Below are positions 54,151 through 63,245 of a stretch of DNA of 64,000 bases, in pieces. Below the pieces are notes generated by a model. The model did no database searches and was not told the origin of the DNA. It saw only the letters and a list, made by a program, of their open reading frames with translations. The stretch comes from DATBRC01 sp036560485. GTDB lineage: Bacteria > Pseudomonadota > Gammaproteobacteria > Burkholderiales > Burkholderiaceae_D. The stretch's first letter is position 1. Each line of letters begins with the position of its first letter. Position numbers and translations under genes: made by a program. The stretch is taken from positions 124,001 to 188,000 of the forward strand of contig DATBRC010000020.1 of NCBI GenBank assembly GCA_036560485.1, given 5' to 3'.

Positions 54151-54918
54151 CTACATTTGACGAAACCGCTTCGCAAACGATTCCGAAACAATCAATGACT
54201 CGCGTCGATTTTTCAGCTTCACCGAGAGCTGCCCACTCATGTTCGGCTCGATGGCAGAAATTTCCTGCGCATTGACTACGGTAGAGCGGTGAATTTGCCA
54301 AAACTGTTCCGGATCCAATTCGGCCAGCAATTCCTTCAGCGGTTTCTTGATCAAGACTTCCGAATCAGCCAGCACGACGCGCGTATATTTTTGATCGGAT
54401 TGGAAAAACACGACCTCGTCGATCATGATCATGCGCAGCGATTTTCCAACCGCTGCCGTAATCCAGCGCAGGTATTGATTACTGGTGCGGGGCTGGATGC
54501 GATCAACCAGAGCGGCCAGGTCAGTCGGTTCCTGCGTCAGTTTTTGCTTGAGGCGGCGCACTGTGACCGCCAGGCGCGCTTCATTGAGCGGCTTGAGCAG
54601 ATAATCAGTCGCCCCCTTTTCGAATGCATCGACAGCGTGCGCATCGTATGCGGTCACAAACACCACATGACAACGGTCGCCGATAAAGCGCGCCACTTCC
54701 AGCCCGTTCGGTTCGGGAATCTGGATATCGAGGAATACGATGTCGGGTTGATGCTCAGCGGTCAGCCGCAGCGCTTCCAGTCCATTTTGCGCCTCGGCCA
54801 CGATGTCAAGCTCCGGCCACAGAGAACGCAGTGCGTCACGCAATTCTTCGCGCAACGCCTGCTCGTCTTCAACAATGACTGCAGTAGGCACTTCAGCCGA
54901 ACGCTGCCTTGACCACAT
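54151..54918 (-). CDS. LytTR-family response regulator
   Basis: From the chosen start (MWSRQRSAEV, 54918) the product is 255 residues. Residues 10-125 form a receiver domain with E17/D18, phospho-acceptor D64 (FLDIQIPEPNG), T89 and K109. Residues about 150-250 form a LytTR DNA-binding domain (IDEVVFFQSDQKYTRVV, FWQIHRSTVVNAQEISAIE). The family binds short direct repeats as a dimer and often regulates envelope, adhesion or peptide-responsive genes. It overlaps the end of the kinase-like gene upstream by 26 bases. Of the operon, this is the obvious output protein. Confidence 0.9.
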   Translation of the reverse strand: MWSRQRSAEVPTAVIVEDEQALREELRDALRSLWPELDIVAEAQNGLEALRLTAEHQPDIVFLDIQIPEPNGLEVARFIGDRCHVVFVTAYDAHAVDAFEKGATDYLLKPLNEARLAVTVRRLKQKLTQEPTDLAALVDRIQPRTSNQYLRWITAAVGKSLRMIMIDEVVFFQSDQKYTRVVLADSEVLIKKPLKELLAELDPEQFWQIHRSTVVNAQEISAIEPNMSGQLSVKLKNRRESLIVSESFAKRFRQM

Positions 54919-56017
54919 ACCGCTTGCCTCCTGAATTTCCCGAATCCACTGATTCATCTGGTTGTTGAAGTATAGCCACCTCGGTCGATGCAGCCAATGT
55001 TTCTCTTGTTGCGGTGTGCAGCCGTTGCAGCACAGCTGCTTCAATCGGCACGGATCCACTGTCAATCGTCAATTGCAGTTGTCGAGATGCGATATGCATA
55101 TCCAGCTGCAGCGCCGTACCGTGCATCATTGGCAGTTCTCTCAGTACGTGCCGCAACAGCAGGAAAAAAGATGCTGCTGCGGGGTCCTGTTGCGGCACCT
55201 CTGGCTCCACCCGGATCTGCAAATCGATCCGCGCACCTGTCTCTGCCTGACGCAGGCTGGCATAGCCGCGCATCATGTCAATTTCATTACTGAGCGGCAC
55301 ACTGTGCCCCCCGCCGCGGTTCATTGCCAATCTCAGGAAAGCAATCAACTCGTCCAGCAGTGCAGTGGCGGCAGGTGCATCAGATTGATACAAATGACGT
55401 ACCTGCTTCAACACGCGCACCACCAATTCCGGGTCGACCTGTGCACGTGTGGCAAACAGACTTGCTTGCGCCACTTTGCGCGCCAATAACGAGCGCTGCA
55501 TCAGCATCTGTGTCATCCGCACCTGCCCTGACATCCGCTGGATGGTCAATAAAGCAGGCCAACCAAATGCTCCGCCAAATACCATCCGTGTGAGCCAGCT
55601 ATCCAGTACGCGTTGCGACCGCGGCCAGTTACTCTGCAAGGGCATCAGCACATCAATGCCCCAGGTCGCAAGCGCCGCAATTGCCGAACCAAATGACAGC
55701 ATCATGATGAACCAGACAGGCCGCCGAGCCAATTCATCGCTACTACCAACACTGAAACTAAACACGCCAATGAAAATAATTGCACTGACAAATGTCGGCG
55801 CGCTCCCGCGCACCAGCCAATACAAGTAACCATGCAGATCGATCAGGTAAGTCAATTGGGGCAACGCCCATGTGATTGCAACCATGCTCCCTATCATTGC
55901 CCACCATAGCGCCGGGACGGCAATCTTGCGCATGCGTGTCATCCATTCCTGAATCGAACCGTTCCTGGTATGCAGATCGGGAATGTGTACGGGATTTTCA
56001 AAAGGATCTGGCATCAT
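54893..56017 (-). CDS. degenerate LytS-type histidine kinase (pseudokinase)
   Basis: The 374-residue protein has four or five transmembrane segments (residues about 35-55, 75-92, 100-125, 143-158) and then a region that aligns step by step with the His_kinase domain of its neighbour. Where the neighbour has Q-I-E-PHFLFNTL, this one has RAQVDPELVVRVL, with E197 in place of the phosphorylated histidine and no asparagine. The N-box is reduced to FLLLRHVLRELP, and the ATP-binding DNG becomes IDSGSV without a glycine-rich lid. It should therefore neither bind ATP normally nor be phosphorylated, and is probably a sensory or allosteric partner of the canonical kinase. It overlaps that gene by four bases (ATGA). 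Confidence 0.82.
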   Translation of the reverse strand: MMPDPFENPVHIPDLHTRNGSIQEWMTRMRKIAVPALWWAMIGSMVAITWALPQLTYLIDLHGYLYWLVRGSAPTFVSAIIFIGVFSFSVGSSDELARRPVWFIMMLSFGSAIAALATWGIDVLMPLQSNWPRSQRVLDSWLTRMVFGGAFGWPALLTIQRMSGQVRMTQMLMQRSLLARKVAQASLFATRAQVDPELVVRVLKQVRHLYQSDAPAATALLDELIAFLRLAMNRGGGHSVPLSNEIDMMRGYASLRQAETGARIDLQIRVEPEVPQQDPAAASFFLLLRHVLRELPMMHGTALQLDMHIASRQLQLTIDSGSVPIEAAVLQRLHTATRETLAASTEVAILQQPDESVDSGNSGGKRYVVKAAFG

Positions 56018-57153
56018 TGTTCCCGAGGTATCTCGATCGCGGCATGTACGCCATGAGGTTCATTTGGCTCAACCACAAGAGACGCACGCTCGCCAAACCG
56101 GCTTCGCAGGCTAGCCTTCACCGTCGCAAGTCCAAGTCCCGATCCTGACATTTGCCTCAACCCCACTCCATTGTCATGGACATGGATCGCTATAGAGTTT
56201 GCTTCGCTTTCCACAGTGACTGCCACTGTGCCGCCTTCCGGCCTGGGTGCAATCCCGTGCCGCACTGCGTTTTCAACCAGGGTCGTGATCGTCAGCGCTG
56301 GCAAGCGTTGTATACACAGATTGTCCGGTGCAGTGATTGTGTAGCGCAATCTCTTACCGAATCGATGCGCCAGAATATCGAGATACACTCGTATCAGATC
56401 CAACTCATCGCCAATCGTCCAGTCCGCCCGCTGAACAGCCGGCGCAGCACGTTCCAGATACTCGATCAATCCCGTTATCATGTGATCGGCCGCAGCAGGT
56501 TCCAGCCGGTATTGCCGCTTGATATGTGCGAGAGTATTGAACAGAAAGTGCGGCTCGATTTGCGCCTGAATCATCGACAGCTCGGCCTGTGACAGTGCGG
56601 TGTCAAGCTGGTCAGCCTCAAGCTGAACCTGCAATGCCTGCTCGCGCTGTGCGGCGGCAGCGCGATTGAGCACAAGGCTGATGTATACGGCGATGCCCAG
56701 CGTAATGCTCAACAGCCACATATTGAAAAGCGCCAATTTAATGTGAAGTACGTGGCCTGCTATTGGACCAATCACCAACGCCACCACAAATCCATTGACC
56801 ATGCCGATCAGCAGCGAGCCGATCACCAGTCGCTGCCGCAATGAACGCTGACCGTAGCGCCCGTGCCGATCGTTCCGCGACAGCCAATGATCCGCCACGG
56901 CCATCGCCACGAATGCAACGATCCCGAGGCAGGCATACGACACAAATACCGATACAGGAGCAACCCAATTGATCGTCGTACCCGTGCCGAATATCCACCG
57001 CGGTAAATAGGCGCGCAACAGCAACAATGTTGCGCCAGCCAGTGCCATGACGATCCACATGCCGAACAGACCTGGCTCACGCCATGTCACTGCCGGACCT
57101 ATCAGCATAACGCCACTGTCAGTTTTTCTTTCGCTGGAAAGTACCATGTTCAT
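56014..57153 (-). CDS. LytS-type sensor histidine kinase
   Basis: The 379-residue protein has five or six transmembrane segments in residues 28-165, with no separate sensory domain, a coiled stretch (AAAAQREQALQVQLEADQLD, about 164-183) and a complete His_kinase domain: phospho-acceptor H202 in PHFLFNTL, N-box with N295 in TLVENAVRHG, DNGVGL at 328, and the GSGLGL box at 337-342. It should phosphorylate D64 of the LytTR regulator encoded two genes downstream. It begins 15 bases after the stop of the S9 peptidase, so peptidase and kinase share an operon. The stimulus is unknown; membrane-embedded sensing is implied by the topology. Confidence 0.9.
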   Translation of the reverse strand: MNMVLSSERKTDSGVMLIGPAVTWREPGLFGMWIVMALAGATLLLLRAYLPRWIFGTGTTINWVAPVSVFVSYACLGIVAFVAMAVADHWLSRNDRHGRYGQRSLRQRLVIGSLLIGMVNGFVVALVIGPIAGHVLHIKLALFNMWLLSITLGIAVYISLVLNRAAAAQREQALQVQLEADQLDTALSQAELSMIQAQIEPHFLFNTLAHIKRQYRLEPAAADHMITGLIEYLERAAPAVQRADWTIGDELDLIRVYLDILAHRFGKRLRYTITAPDNLCIQRLPALTITTLVENAVRHGIAPRPEGGTVAVTVESEANSIAIHVHDNGVGLRQMSGSGLGLATVKASLRSRFGERASLVVEPNEPHGVHAAIEIPREQ

Positions 57154-57168
57154 ACTGATCCGGATTGC

Positions 57169-59121
57169 CTACATTGCCCAAGAGCCTAACTGATAGTAGT
57201 CGAACCCGCTGCTTCGTCCACCCAGACAACCTGCCAGGAAATCTTCCACCTTGCGATAATGCGTCAGGTTGTTGGCCCAGTTACGGTTGCTATGGCCATC
57301 ATCCGGAAATACGACGTACTCGACTTGCTTGCCCGCTTTTCGCAATGCATCCACCATCAGTTCTGACTGCTGCAACTTCACCCGCACATCATTGACACCA
57401 TGCATGATCAATAAAGGCCTGGTCACAGCATCTGCCTTGAACAAAGGTGATTTGGCGTCCATCTTCTTGCGATCTTCCGGATTGGCAGGATCGCCAACGT
57501 AACGACGCCACCATGGCATGCCAAGCTCCCAGTATGGCGGCACATTTTCAATCAAGCGCGCGAGGTCGGCTGGCGCAACTGATGCAGCACCGCAAGCAAA
57601 TACATCCGGCGTGAATGTCATGCCAACCAGCGTTGCATAGCCGCCATAGCTGCGTCCATAAATCGCAATCTTTTTCGAGTCTGCCACACCGGAACTGATT
57701 GCCCAATTGACGCCATCGATCAAGTCGTCATGCATCTTGCCTGCGAATTCGCCGATCGCCTTTTCCATGAAGGTACGGCCATAACCCGTTGAACCGCGAT
57801 AGTTAATGCGCAACACCGCATAGCCCCGATTCGCGAGGAACTGGCTATCCTGTGCGATCCCGACCCATGTGTCCCGCCACCACGGCCCGCCATGCACCGC
57901 CAGCACCAGCGGCAGTTTTTCAGGAGGCACGCCGACCGGCAAAGTCAGGTAACCGTGCAGAGTCACCCCGTCACGGCTGTGGAAAGAAATCGGCTTGATC
58001 GACGCCAACGGTGTGGTCATACGGGCAAGGTCTGATTCGCCCAGCAAGGTTGCCTGACCAGTCTCCGCATCGAATAGATAACTTCTGCTGCCGTGATCGG
58101 TACCGACCGATACGGTCATGCGGCGCTCCTGATCATCGATCGAAATAACATGTATGTCAGCTGGTTTGCCACCGATAAGCTTGTCGAGTCCGGCACGCAA
58201 GCGCGGATCAAAGAATTCCTCCTTGGGGTAATCAGGCTCGGAATAAGCGGTGAGCGGTTGCAGCGTCAGCGCGCTAATCCTGGCGCCGGCAACATCGGCA
58301 TCCGGATCGGCGTACACCACTGTTTCGTTGCCGTTGGTAAGGTCCAGTTTAACCAATGCACTTTTGTCGCGGCCTCGGTTTGAAATAGTCCAGCTCCATT
58401 TGTCATCGGCACTCAATTCCAGCGGATAGACGATATCGAAGATGCTCCACTTCGCGACTGTCGCCCAATCTTTTTCGGCGCCCATCGGCTTGCGTTGCAT
58501 CAGATTCTTCTCGCCATCCTGCAGAACGCGGGCAACCAGATTGCCAAGGCGATCCGTTATCCAGAACTGGACCTTGCCTGGATTGGTAGCCAGCATGGTT
58601 TCGCGTCCGGTGGCAAGATCGAACTTGTACAAATCAAACACTTTCTTGTCACGCCGGTTATCCGTGATGATGATCTCCGATCCGTCCTTTACCACGCGCC
58701 CCAAATGAGCAACAGTCTTATCGTACGGTGTGAGATCTTTTAACGCAGTGTCATCGCCGTCGACACTAGCAAGATAAATATGCGTGTTTTCATCGCCGCC
58801 ATGATCGGCAACGAATAGCAGGTGCCGACTGTCTGCAGACCAGTGGAAGTAACGTGGATAGATATTAAAAATTTTCTGTTCCTGGCCGTCGAGCGACTTC
58901 ACAAAAATCGCTGGCCGCACACCGCTGACGCCATACCAGGCCAGCTTCTTCCCATCCGGTGACACTTGATAGCCATCGTTTGATTGACGATCAGCGACAA
59001 AATCGCGTACAGGGATAAGGTCCGGAAGCGATGCTTTTTGCAGAGCCGGATGAGTTGGCGCGATTGCGCATCCGCTAAGGACCAGCAAAGAGGCGATAAA
59101 CAGGCTGTATGTCGTTTTCAT
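57169..59121 (-). CDS. S9-family serine peptidase lipoprotein (prolyl oligopeptidase type)
   Basis: The 650-residue protein begins with a lipoprotein signal (SLFIASLLVLSGC, cysteine near residue 18; the start at 59121 is chosen because it gives this peptide). A beta-propeller of about 330 residues (YQVSPDGKKLAWYGVSGVRPA, HWSADSRHLLFVADHGGD, each in part) precedes the alpha/beta hydrolase. The catalytic triad is S491 in GRSYGGY, D in MHGVNDVRV and H in DDGHSNRN, with the WWRDTWVGIAQD and RGSTGYGR segments typical of S9C. It removes di- or oligopeptides at the periplasmic side of a membrane. It is the first gene of the operon with the LytS/pseudokinase/LytTR genes. Confidence 0.9.
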   Translation of the reverse strand: MKTTYSLFIASLLVLSGCAIAPTHPALQKASLPDLIPVRDFVADRQSNDGYQVSPDGKKLAWYGVSGVRPAIFVKSLDGQEQKIFNIYPRYFHWSADSRHLLFVADHGGDENTHIYLASVDGDDTALKDLTPYDKTVAHLGRVVKDGSEIIITDNRRDKKVFDLYKFDLATGRETMLATNPGKVQFWITDRLGNLVARVLQDGEKNLMQRKPMGAEKDWATVAKWSIFDIVYPLELSADDKWSWTISNRGRDKSALVKLDLTNGNETVVYADPDADVAGARISALTLQPLTAYSEPDYPKEEFFDPRLRAGLDKLIGGKPADIHVISIDDQERRMTVSVGTDHGSRSYLFDAETGQATLLGESDLARMTTPLASIKPISFHSRDGVTLHGYLTLPVGVPPEKLPLVLAVHGGPWWRDTWVGIAQDSQFLANRGYAVLRINYRGSTGYGRTFMEKAIGEFAGKMHDDLIDGVNWAISSGVADSKKIAIYGRSYGGYATLVGMTFTPDVFACGAASVAPADLARLIENVPPYWELGMPWWRRYVGDPANPEDRKKMDAKSPLFKADAVTRPLLIMHGVNDVRVKLQQSELMVDALRKAGKQVEYVVFPDDGHSNRNWANNLTHYRKVEDFLAGCLGGRSSGFDYYQLGSWAM

Positions 59122-59222
59122 TTTTGTTTTTAATGGAGAGTTGAGTGGCTTGGTTAATGCATTGAACCGAATGTAAAGTAAATCTGGCACAGTATTTGTA
59201 ATTCTAACGGCGTTGTGCTCCC

Positions 59223-59402
59223 TTAATAATACAACGGCGTATGACGAATCACGTTATCGCTGGTTTTATCCTCGTCTGCGTCCTGCGCATTATTTTTTTG
59301 TGCAGGCTGTACCTTGATCTCATACGGCGCAACCGTAGCATGACCATCACTGCAACCAGTGTGCAAAGCCATGACCAGCACAGCAGCCGGAAAACGAATC
59401 AT
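59223..59402 (-). CDS. small putative lipoprotein
   Basis: A 59-residue product from the ATG at 59402 shows a short signal with lipobox ALHTGC (cysteine near residue 17) and then a hydrophilic tail (YEIKVQPAQKNNAQDADEDKTSDNV). A start at 59429 is also possible; neither has a good ribosome binding site. It precedes the S9 peptidase gene on the same strand by about 100 bases. No family is recognised. Confidence 0.5.
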   Translation of the reverse strand: MIRFPAAVLVMALHTGCSDGHATVAPYEIKVQPAQKNNAQDADEDKTSDNVIRHTPLYY

Positions 59403-59661
59403 TGGTCTTGATGTTATGAGCGTCGTCATCGTATTGATATAGTGAAGAGGCGGCACAATCCGCGGGAAATCAGTTCCGACAGATTAATGTGCGATTCACA
59501 AGGTTGGGTGCCGACTTGGACGAAACTGCTTGTTTTGGAGATGAATCAGGCTGAAACGGGGATGAATCGGGAAGCAGCACATGTGGCGCAATGTTATTGC
59601 GCCCTACTTATTGCGGGTTACGGCCTTATACAAAAATAGAGGTTTACACTCAAGTTAGACA

Positions 59662-60399
59662 TTACCAGTCTAATTCGATCCTTTTTCGACCGGTAGATGC
59701 GCCGATGAATGAGATATCAGTTGGCCTGTACGTGATCTGCGTAGTTGAGAAATCGAACCCATCGACCACTCCCATCTTCTCTATTTTCCCTTCTGCCCGT
59801 AGTGGCTCAATAGACACTACAAATCGAACTCCATAGAACATCATGTTGAGTCCAACAATTCGGTTCCTTTCGTCTTGACACTGAATAACATTCCAAGACA
59901 GGCCTGCCTCAATATTGCTAGCTTCGATATTGCTAGCTTCGATATTGCTTGAAACGTGGTACAGGCCAATGCCTTCCGGAATATTGCCGTCGCAGTAAAT
60001 GTACTGGACTAATAAATCCGGAGGTTCAATTGAGTTTGGTTGCTCGCGGTGCAGCGCTCGCAAGTAACCAAGATTGATGAAAGTTTTTAGCGCCCATTTT
60101 TCTAAAAGCTTACCTTGAAGCCTTATGACACTCTCTGTGGATGGTTGCAAGTAGACATCGTACATGATGAACTTCGATAGCTTTGCGGCCTCGTTATCGA
60201 AATCTGATAGCGCTGAGTTATGTTTAGCACACAATATCTTAGCGACTGCACCTTTCAACGGGATTGTGCATGGGTCGTGCCTGCACCACGAAAGTCCGAT
60301 CGCCGTGATCGATTCGCCATCAAAAATTCCATCACTCACGTAGTGTTCGCGAGACATTCCCTGAGCGCAGTCTCCGAGGCATGAAGCCCAGCATTTCAT
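59662..60399 (-). CDS. hypothetical protein with HNH-like cysteine/histidine motifs
   Basis: The 245-residue protein begins with cysteines C3, C7 and C11 and then SREHYVSD. Further on come LSWCRHDPC and ILCAKHNSALSDFDNEA. The spacing of Cys pairs, REH and C-xx-HN resembles HNH-type proteins that hold zinc, but no complete catalytic set can be assigned, so nuclease activity is not claimed. The C-terminal half (YHVSSNIEA, then GLNMMFYGVRFVVSIEPL) is a beta-rich domain. It contains three exact in-frame copies of SNIEA, encoded by a 15-base tandem repeat. The gene precedes nothing on its strand for 200 bases, and the next upstream gene is 19 bases away, so the two may form a unit. Confidence 0.62.
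   Translation of the reverse strand: MKCWASCLGDCAQGMSREHYVSDGIFDGESITAIGLSWCRHDPCTIPLKGAVAKILCAKHNSALSDFDNEAAKLSKFIMYDVYLQPSTESVIRLQGKLLEKWALKTFINLGYLRALHREQPNSIEPPDLLVQYIYCDGNIPEGIGLYHVSSNIEASNIEASNIEAGLSWNVIQCQDERNRIVGLNMMFYGVRFVVSIEPLRAEGKIEKMGVVDGFDFSTTQITYRPTDISFIGASTGRKRIELDW
59905..59949. repeat. three tandem 15-base units inside a coding sequence
   Basis: On the coding strand the unit AGCAATATCGAAGCT is repeated three times (the third with three silent changes), adding SNIEA three times without shifting the frame. Copy number could vary by slippage. Confidence 0.85.
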
Positions 60400-60418
60400 T
60401 TGAACGCCTCCTTATACA

Positions 60419-61213
60419 CTAGTCCCCCTGCCGCCTATTTGCGTGAATAAGATCATTAATTGCTTGCTCGACTGCTTGCCAATTCGTTTGTGGATGGAAA
60501 CTCAGTGCCTTATCTAAAGAACGACACCTTTGTTCATGCTCCTTCTTCAAACCATCTAAATCAATATTAATCTCTTTAGATAATGCACCGGAAAGCACTT
60601 GCTCTACTCTTTGAGTCATTTGGTCCATCAAACGTGAGTGAAACGACTGAACCTCTTTATTAAATTCAGCACGCGATAGTTTGTACTTTCCCTGGATTGC
60701 GGTCCATGCTGATTTATCGTCGATAACTTTTTTTCGGTTATCCCATTCAAAATAAACGTTTTCTGTGTTGGACCAAATTACGATATTAGCTGAAGGTGAG
60801 AGGTAGAGGGTATCGAGGCGCCGCTTTGCACTCCACACTCCTGTAGCCTCGATGACACTCCAAAACTGATCGGATTCGAGCGGATCTTCGTTCTGATCAA
60901 ACCAAAGTTCATAAGTGTTTTGCCATTCAACGGCCGTATCGCCCGATATGTATTGAACAAGTGAAGGAGGAATTGGCTCTAAAACATATGGCAGCATTTC
61001 CAGCAAGTCTTCATATAGGCGAACAACCTGATAATCACAATATCTAGGTTCTCCTTCTGTCCGGACATGCTCGCTGTATTCAAAAAGAACGCTTTCACCT
61101 GCTTGAATCCAGTACTGGCCATCAGTTAGTCCGAACCAGGACAAGCTCAGATTACCTGGCGTTCCCCAAGGCTGAATTTTTTCAACAGGGGCCAATGTAA
61201 AGTTGAAGAGCAT
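60419..61213 (-). CDS. hypothetical protein, possibly DUF5984 family
   Basis: The 264-residue protein opens with LFNFTLAPVEKIQPWG and LSLSWFGLTDGQYWI, a start that I associate with the DUF5984 family (uncharacterised; from memory). The middle is rich in Trp and acidic residues (WQNTYELWFDQNEDPLES, WSVIEATGVWSAKRRLDT). The C-terminal 90 residues are helical and likely coiled (LKKEHEQRCRSLDKALS). No signal peptide or membrane segment is present. It ends 19 bases before the HNH-like gene. Its function is unknown. Confidence 0.6.
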   Translation of the reverse strand: MLFNFTLAPVEKIQPWGTPGNLSLSWFGLTDGQYWIQAGESVLFEYSEHVRTEGEPRYCDYQVVRLYEDLLEMLPYVLEPIPPSLVQYISGDTAVEWQNTYELWFDQNEDPLESDQFWSVIEATGVWSAKRRLDTLYLSPSANIVIWSNTENVYFEWDNRKKVIDDKSAWTAIQGKYKLSRAEFNKEVQSFHSRLMDQMTQRVEQVLSGALSKEINIDLDGLKKEHEQRCRSLDKALSFHPQTNWQAVEQAINDLIHANRRQGD

Positions 61214-61294
61214 AAGTGATGTGAATGTAGCGGCTAAATACTCTGCAGTGTAGAAGATTACTGTCCATTATGACATCCCATATTTATGGGATGA

Positions 61295-61615
61295 TTAGTT
61301 ACCGATCAGTGCGAGCGCTTGACGAATTTCACGCTCATCATCAGGCCGAACCAGTCGAGTGATTTCCTTGCCGCTGTTTAGAAAAACCAACGTTGGCCAT
61401 AGCGTCACTCTGAACGAGCGTCCAAGCGGACGGCCTTTACCATCCTCAATTTTCAGATGGCGTATCTGCGAATAGTCCTTGAACGCGGCAGTGATGAACG
61501 GTTGAGCTGCTTGACAGTATCCGCACCATGACGTGCCAAACTCGATGACGGTTGCGCCCTCATACTTATCGACTTCCGCACGCGTTGGTTCGTTTGACGT
61601 ATATTTTCCATTCAT
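61295..61615 (-). CDS. thioredoxin-family protein
   Basis: A 106-residue single-domain thioredoxin with active site WCGYC (C31, C34), preceded by VIEFGTS and followed by the cis-proline region LWPTLVFLNSG. The middle residues GY differ from the GP of thioredoxin 1, fitting a specialised reductase or chaperone partner. The start at 61615 is favoured since AAGAG is then six bases upstream; an ATG six bases earlier overlaps the binding site. There is no export signal, so it is cytosolic. The gene is 49 bases downstream of yejF's stop on the same strand. Confidence 0.87.
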   Translation of the reverse strand: MNGKYTSNEPTRAEVDKYEGATVIEFGTSWCGYCQAAQPFITAAFKDYSQIRHLKIEDGKGRPLGRSFRVTLWPTLVFLNSGKEITRLVRPDDEREIRQALALIGN

Positions 61616-61664
61616 GGCCATCTCTTGTTTGCTAACTATAAAACATGTGAATTCGCCAAAGGAA

Positions 61665-63245
61665 TCAATCCACCTTGGCATACATCGACGCCGCCAACAA
61701 CCGCTTGGTATAAGCCTGACTCGGATTGGAAAGTATTGATTCAGTCACACCGCTCTCCACCACTTTGCCATCCTTCATCACCATCACGCGATGCGCCATC
61801 GCGCGGATCACCGCCAGGTCGTGACTGATAAAGAGATAAGCCATCCCGTATTTGCGCTGCAGCTCGGCCAGCAGAATCAGCACTTGCTGCTGCACCGATA
61901 CATCGAGCGATGAGGTTGGTTCATCCAGCAGCAACAACTCCGGCTTCAATACCAATGCACGTGCAATCGCGATGCGCTGGCGCTGGCCGCCGGAAAACTC
62001 GTGCGGATAACGCGACATCATGTCGGCCGACAGCCCTACTTCTTCCAAGCCTTGCGCGACTGCCTGGCGCAGAGCCTGTTCGCTCAACTGCGGCTGATGC
62101 AATGCCAAGCCTTCGCTGATGATCTGTTCGATAGTGCGGCGTGGCGACAATGATGCAAACGGGTCTTGAAACACGACTTGCATCCGGGCGCGCAGCGGAC
62201 GCAATGCGACGCTGGTCATGTCGCTGATCGGTTTGCCGTCGAATGTGATGCGGCCATCCACCGATGCTGACGACAATCGCAGTATGGCCATGCCGAGTGT
62301 TGATTTGCCGGAGCCTGATTCACCGACAATGCCGAGTGTCTCGTGCGGCTTCAGTTGCAAGTCCACATTATCGACTGCAACGAACGGTACTTTTTTAAAC
62401 CAGCCCTTCTTGATCGAGAAAGTACAGTTCACTCGCTCGCAAGTCAGCAGCGGTGCTGCACCATCGGTCATCGAATTGACGATGCGTTGCGGGTGACTGG
62501 CAAGGAGTTTTTTCGTATAGGCTTCGCGTGGCTGTGCAAACAGGTCTGGTGTGGTAGCCGTTTCCACCAAGCGCCCGTTTTCCATGACGCCGACCCGATC
62601 GGCAAAATGCCGCACTAGATTCAAGTCATGCGAGATCATCAGCACTGCCATGTTTTCTTCGCGCTGCAACTGATTCAGCAATTCCAGGATCTGCACCTGG
62701 ATGGTGACGTCGAGCGCGGTGGTCGGCTCGTCGGCTATCAACAGCTTGGGCTTGCATGCGAGCGCCATCGCGATCATCGCGCGCTGGCGCTGGCCGCCGG
62801 ACAATTGATGCGGATACGAGAGCGCGCGGCGCGCCGGTTCCGGGATGCCGGTCTTGTCCAGCAATTCGACCGTGCGCAATGCGGCGGCCTTGGCACTGAT
62901 CCCTTCGTGCAGCATCAGCACTTCTGCGATTTGATTTCCGATTGTGAACAGCGGATTCAATGCGGTCATCGGCTCCTGGAAAATCATGGCGACATCTTTG
63001 CCGCGCAACGTCCGCATTGCGTGTTCTGGTCTTTGCAAAATATCCTGACCTTCGAACAGAATTTGGCCGGCGTACCGTGCGTCATGGTTGATCCGCAGAA
63101 CGGATAACGCAGTGACTGTTTTGCCGGAACCGGATTCGCCGACCAGCGCAAACTTTTCACCGGGAGCAATCGAGAAGCTGACGTCATTGACGACCGTTGA
63201 GGTGCCAAATGCAACATTCAAATTCCGTATATCGAGGAGGCTCAT
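61665..63245 (-). CDS. yejF: fused double ABC ATPase (YejF type)
   Basis: The 526-residue protein has two ATPase domains, each with Walker A ([25 protein letters not shown]), Q-loop ([24 protein letters not shown]), signature ([16 protein letters not shown]) and Walker B ([24 protein letters not shown]). It energises an uptake system for peptides such as microcin C in E. coli YejABEF. Its ATG overlaps the TGA of the permease gene (ATGA). A longer frame to 63350 lies inside the permease gene and is rejected. The rest of the transporter genes lie beyond the window end. Confidence 0.92.
   Translation of the reverse strand: MSLLDIRNLNVAFGTSTVVNDVSFSIAPGEKFALVGESGSGKTVTALSVLRINHDARYAGQILFEGQDILQRPEHAMRTLRGKDVAMIFQEPMTALNPLFTIGNQIAEVLMLHEGISAKAAALRTVELLDKTGIPEPARRALSYPHQLSGGQRQRAMIAMALACKPKLLIADEPTTALDVTIQVQILELLNQLQREENMAVLMISHDLNLVRHFADRVGVMENGRLVETATTPDLFAQPREAYTKKLLASHPQRIVNSMTDGAAPLLTCERVNCTFSIKKGWFKKVPFVAVDNVDLQLKPHETLGIVGESGSGKSTLGMAILRLSSASVDGRITFDGKPISDMTSVALRPLRARMQVVFQDPFASLSPRRTIEQIISEGLALHQPQLSEQALRQAVAQGLEEVGLSADMMSRYPHEFSGGQRQRIAIARALVLKPELLLLDEPTSSLDVSVQQQVLILLAELQRKYGMAYLFISHDLAVIRAMAHRVMVMKDGKVVESGVTESILSNPSQAYTKRLLAASMYAKVD

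Noticed and set aside
59905..59949. Tandem repeat considered as a CRISPR-like array
   Set aside because: Units are contiguous with no spacers and lie in frame inside a coding sequence.
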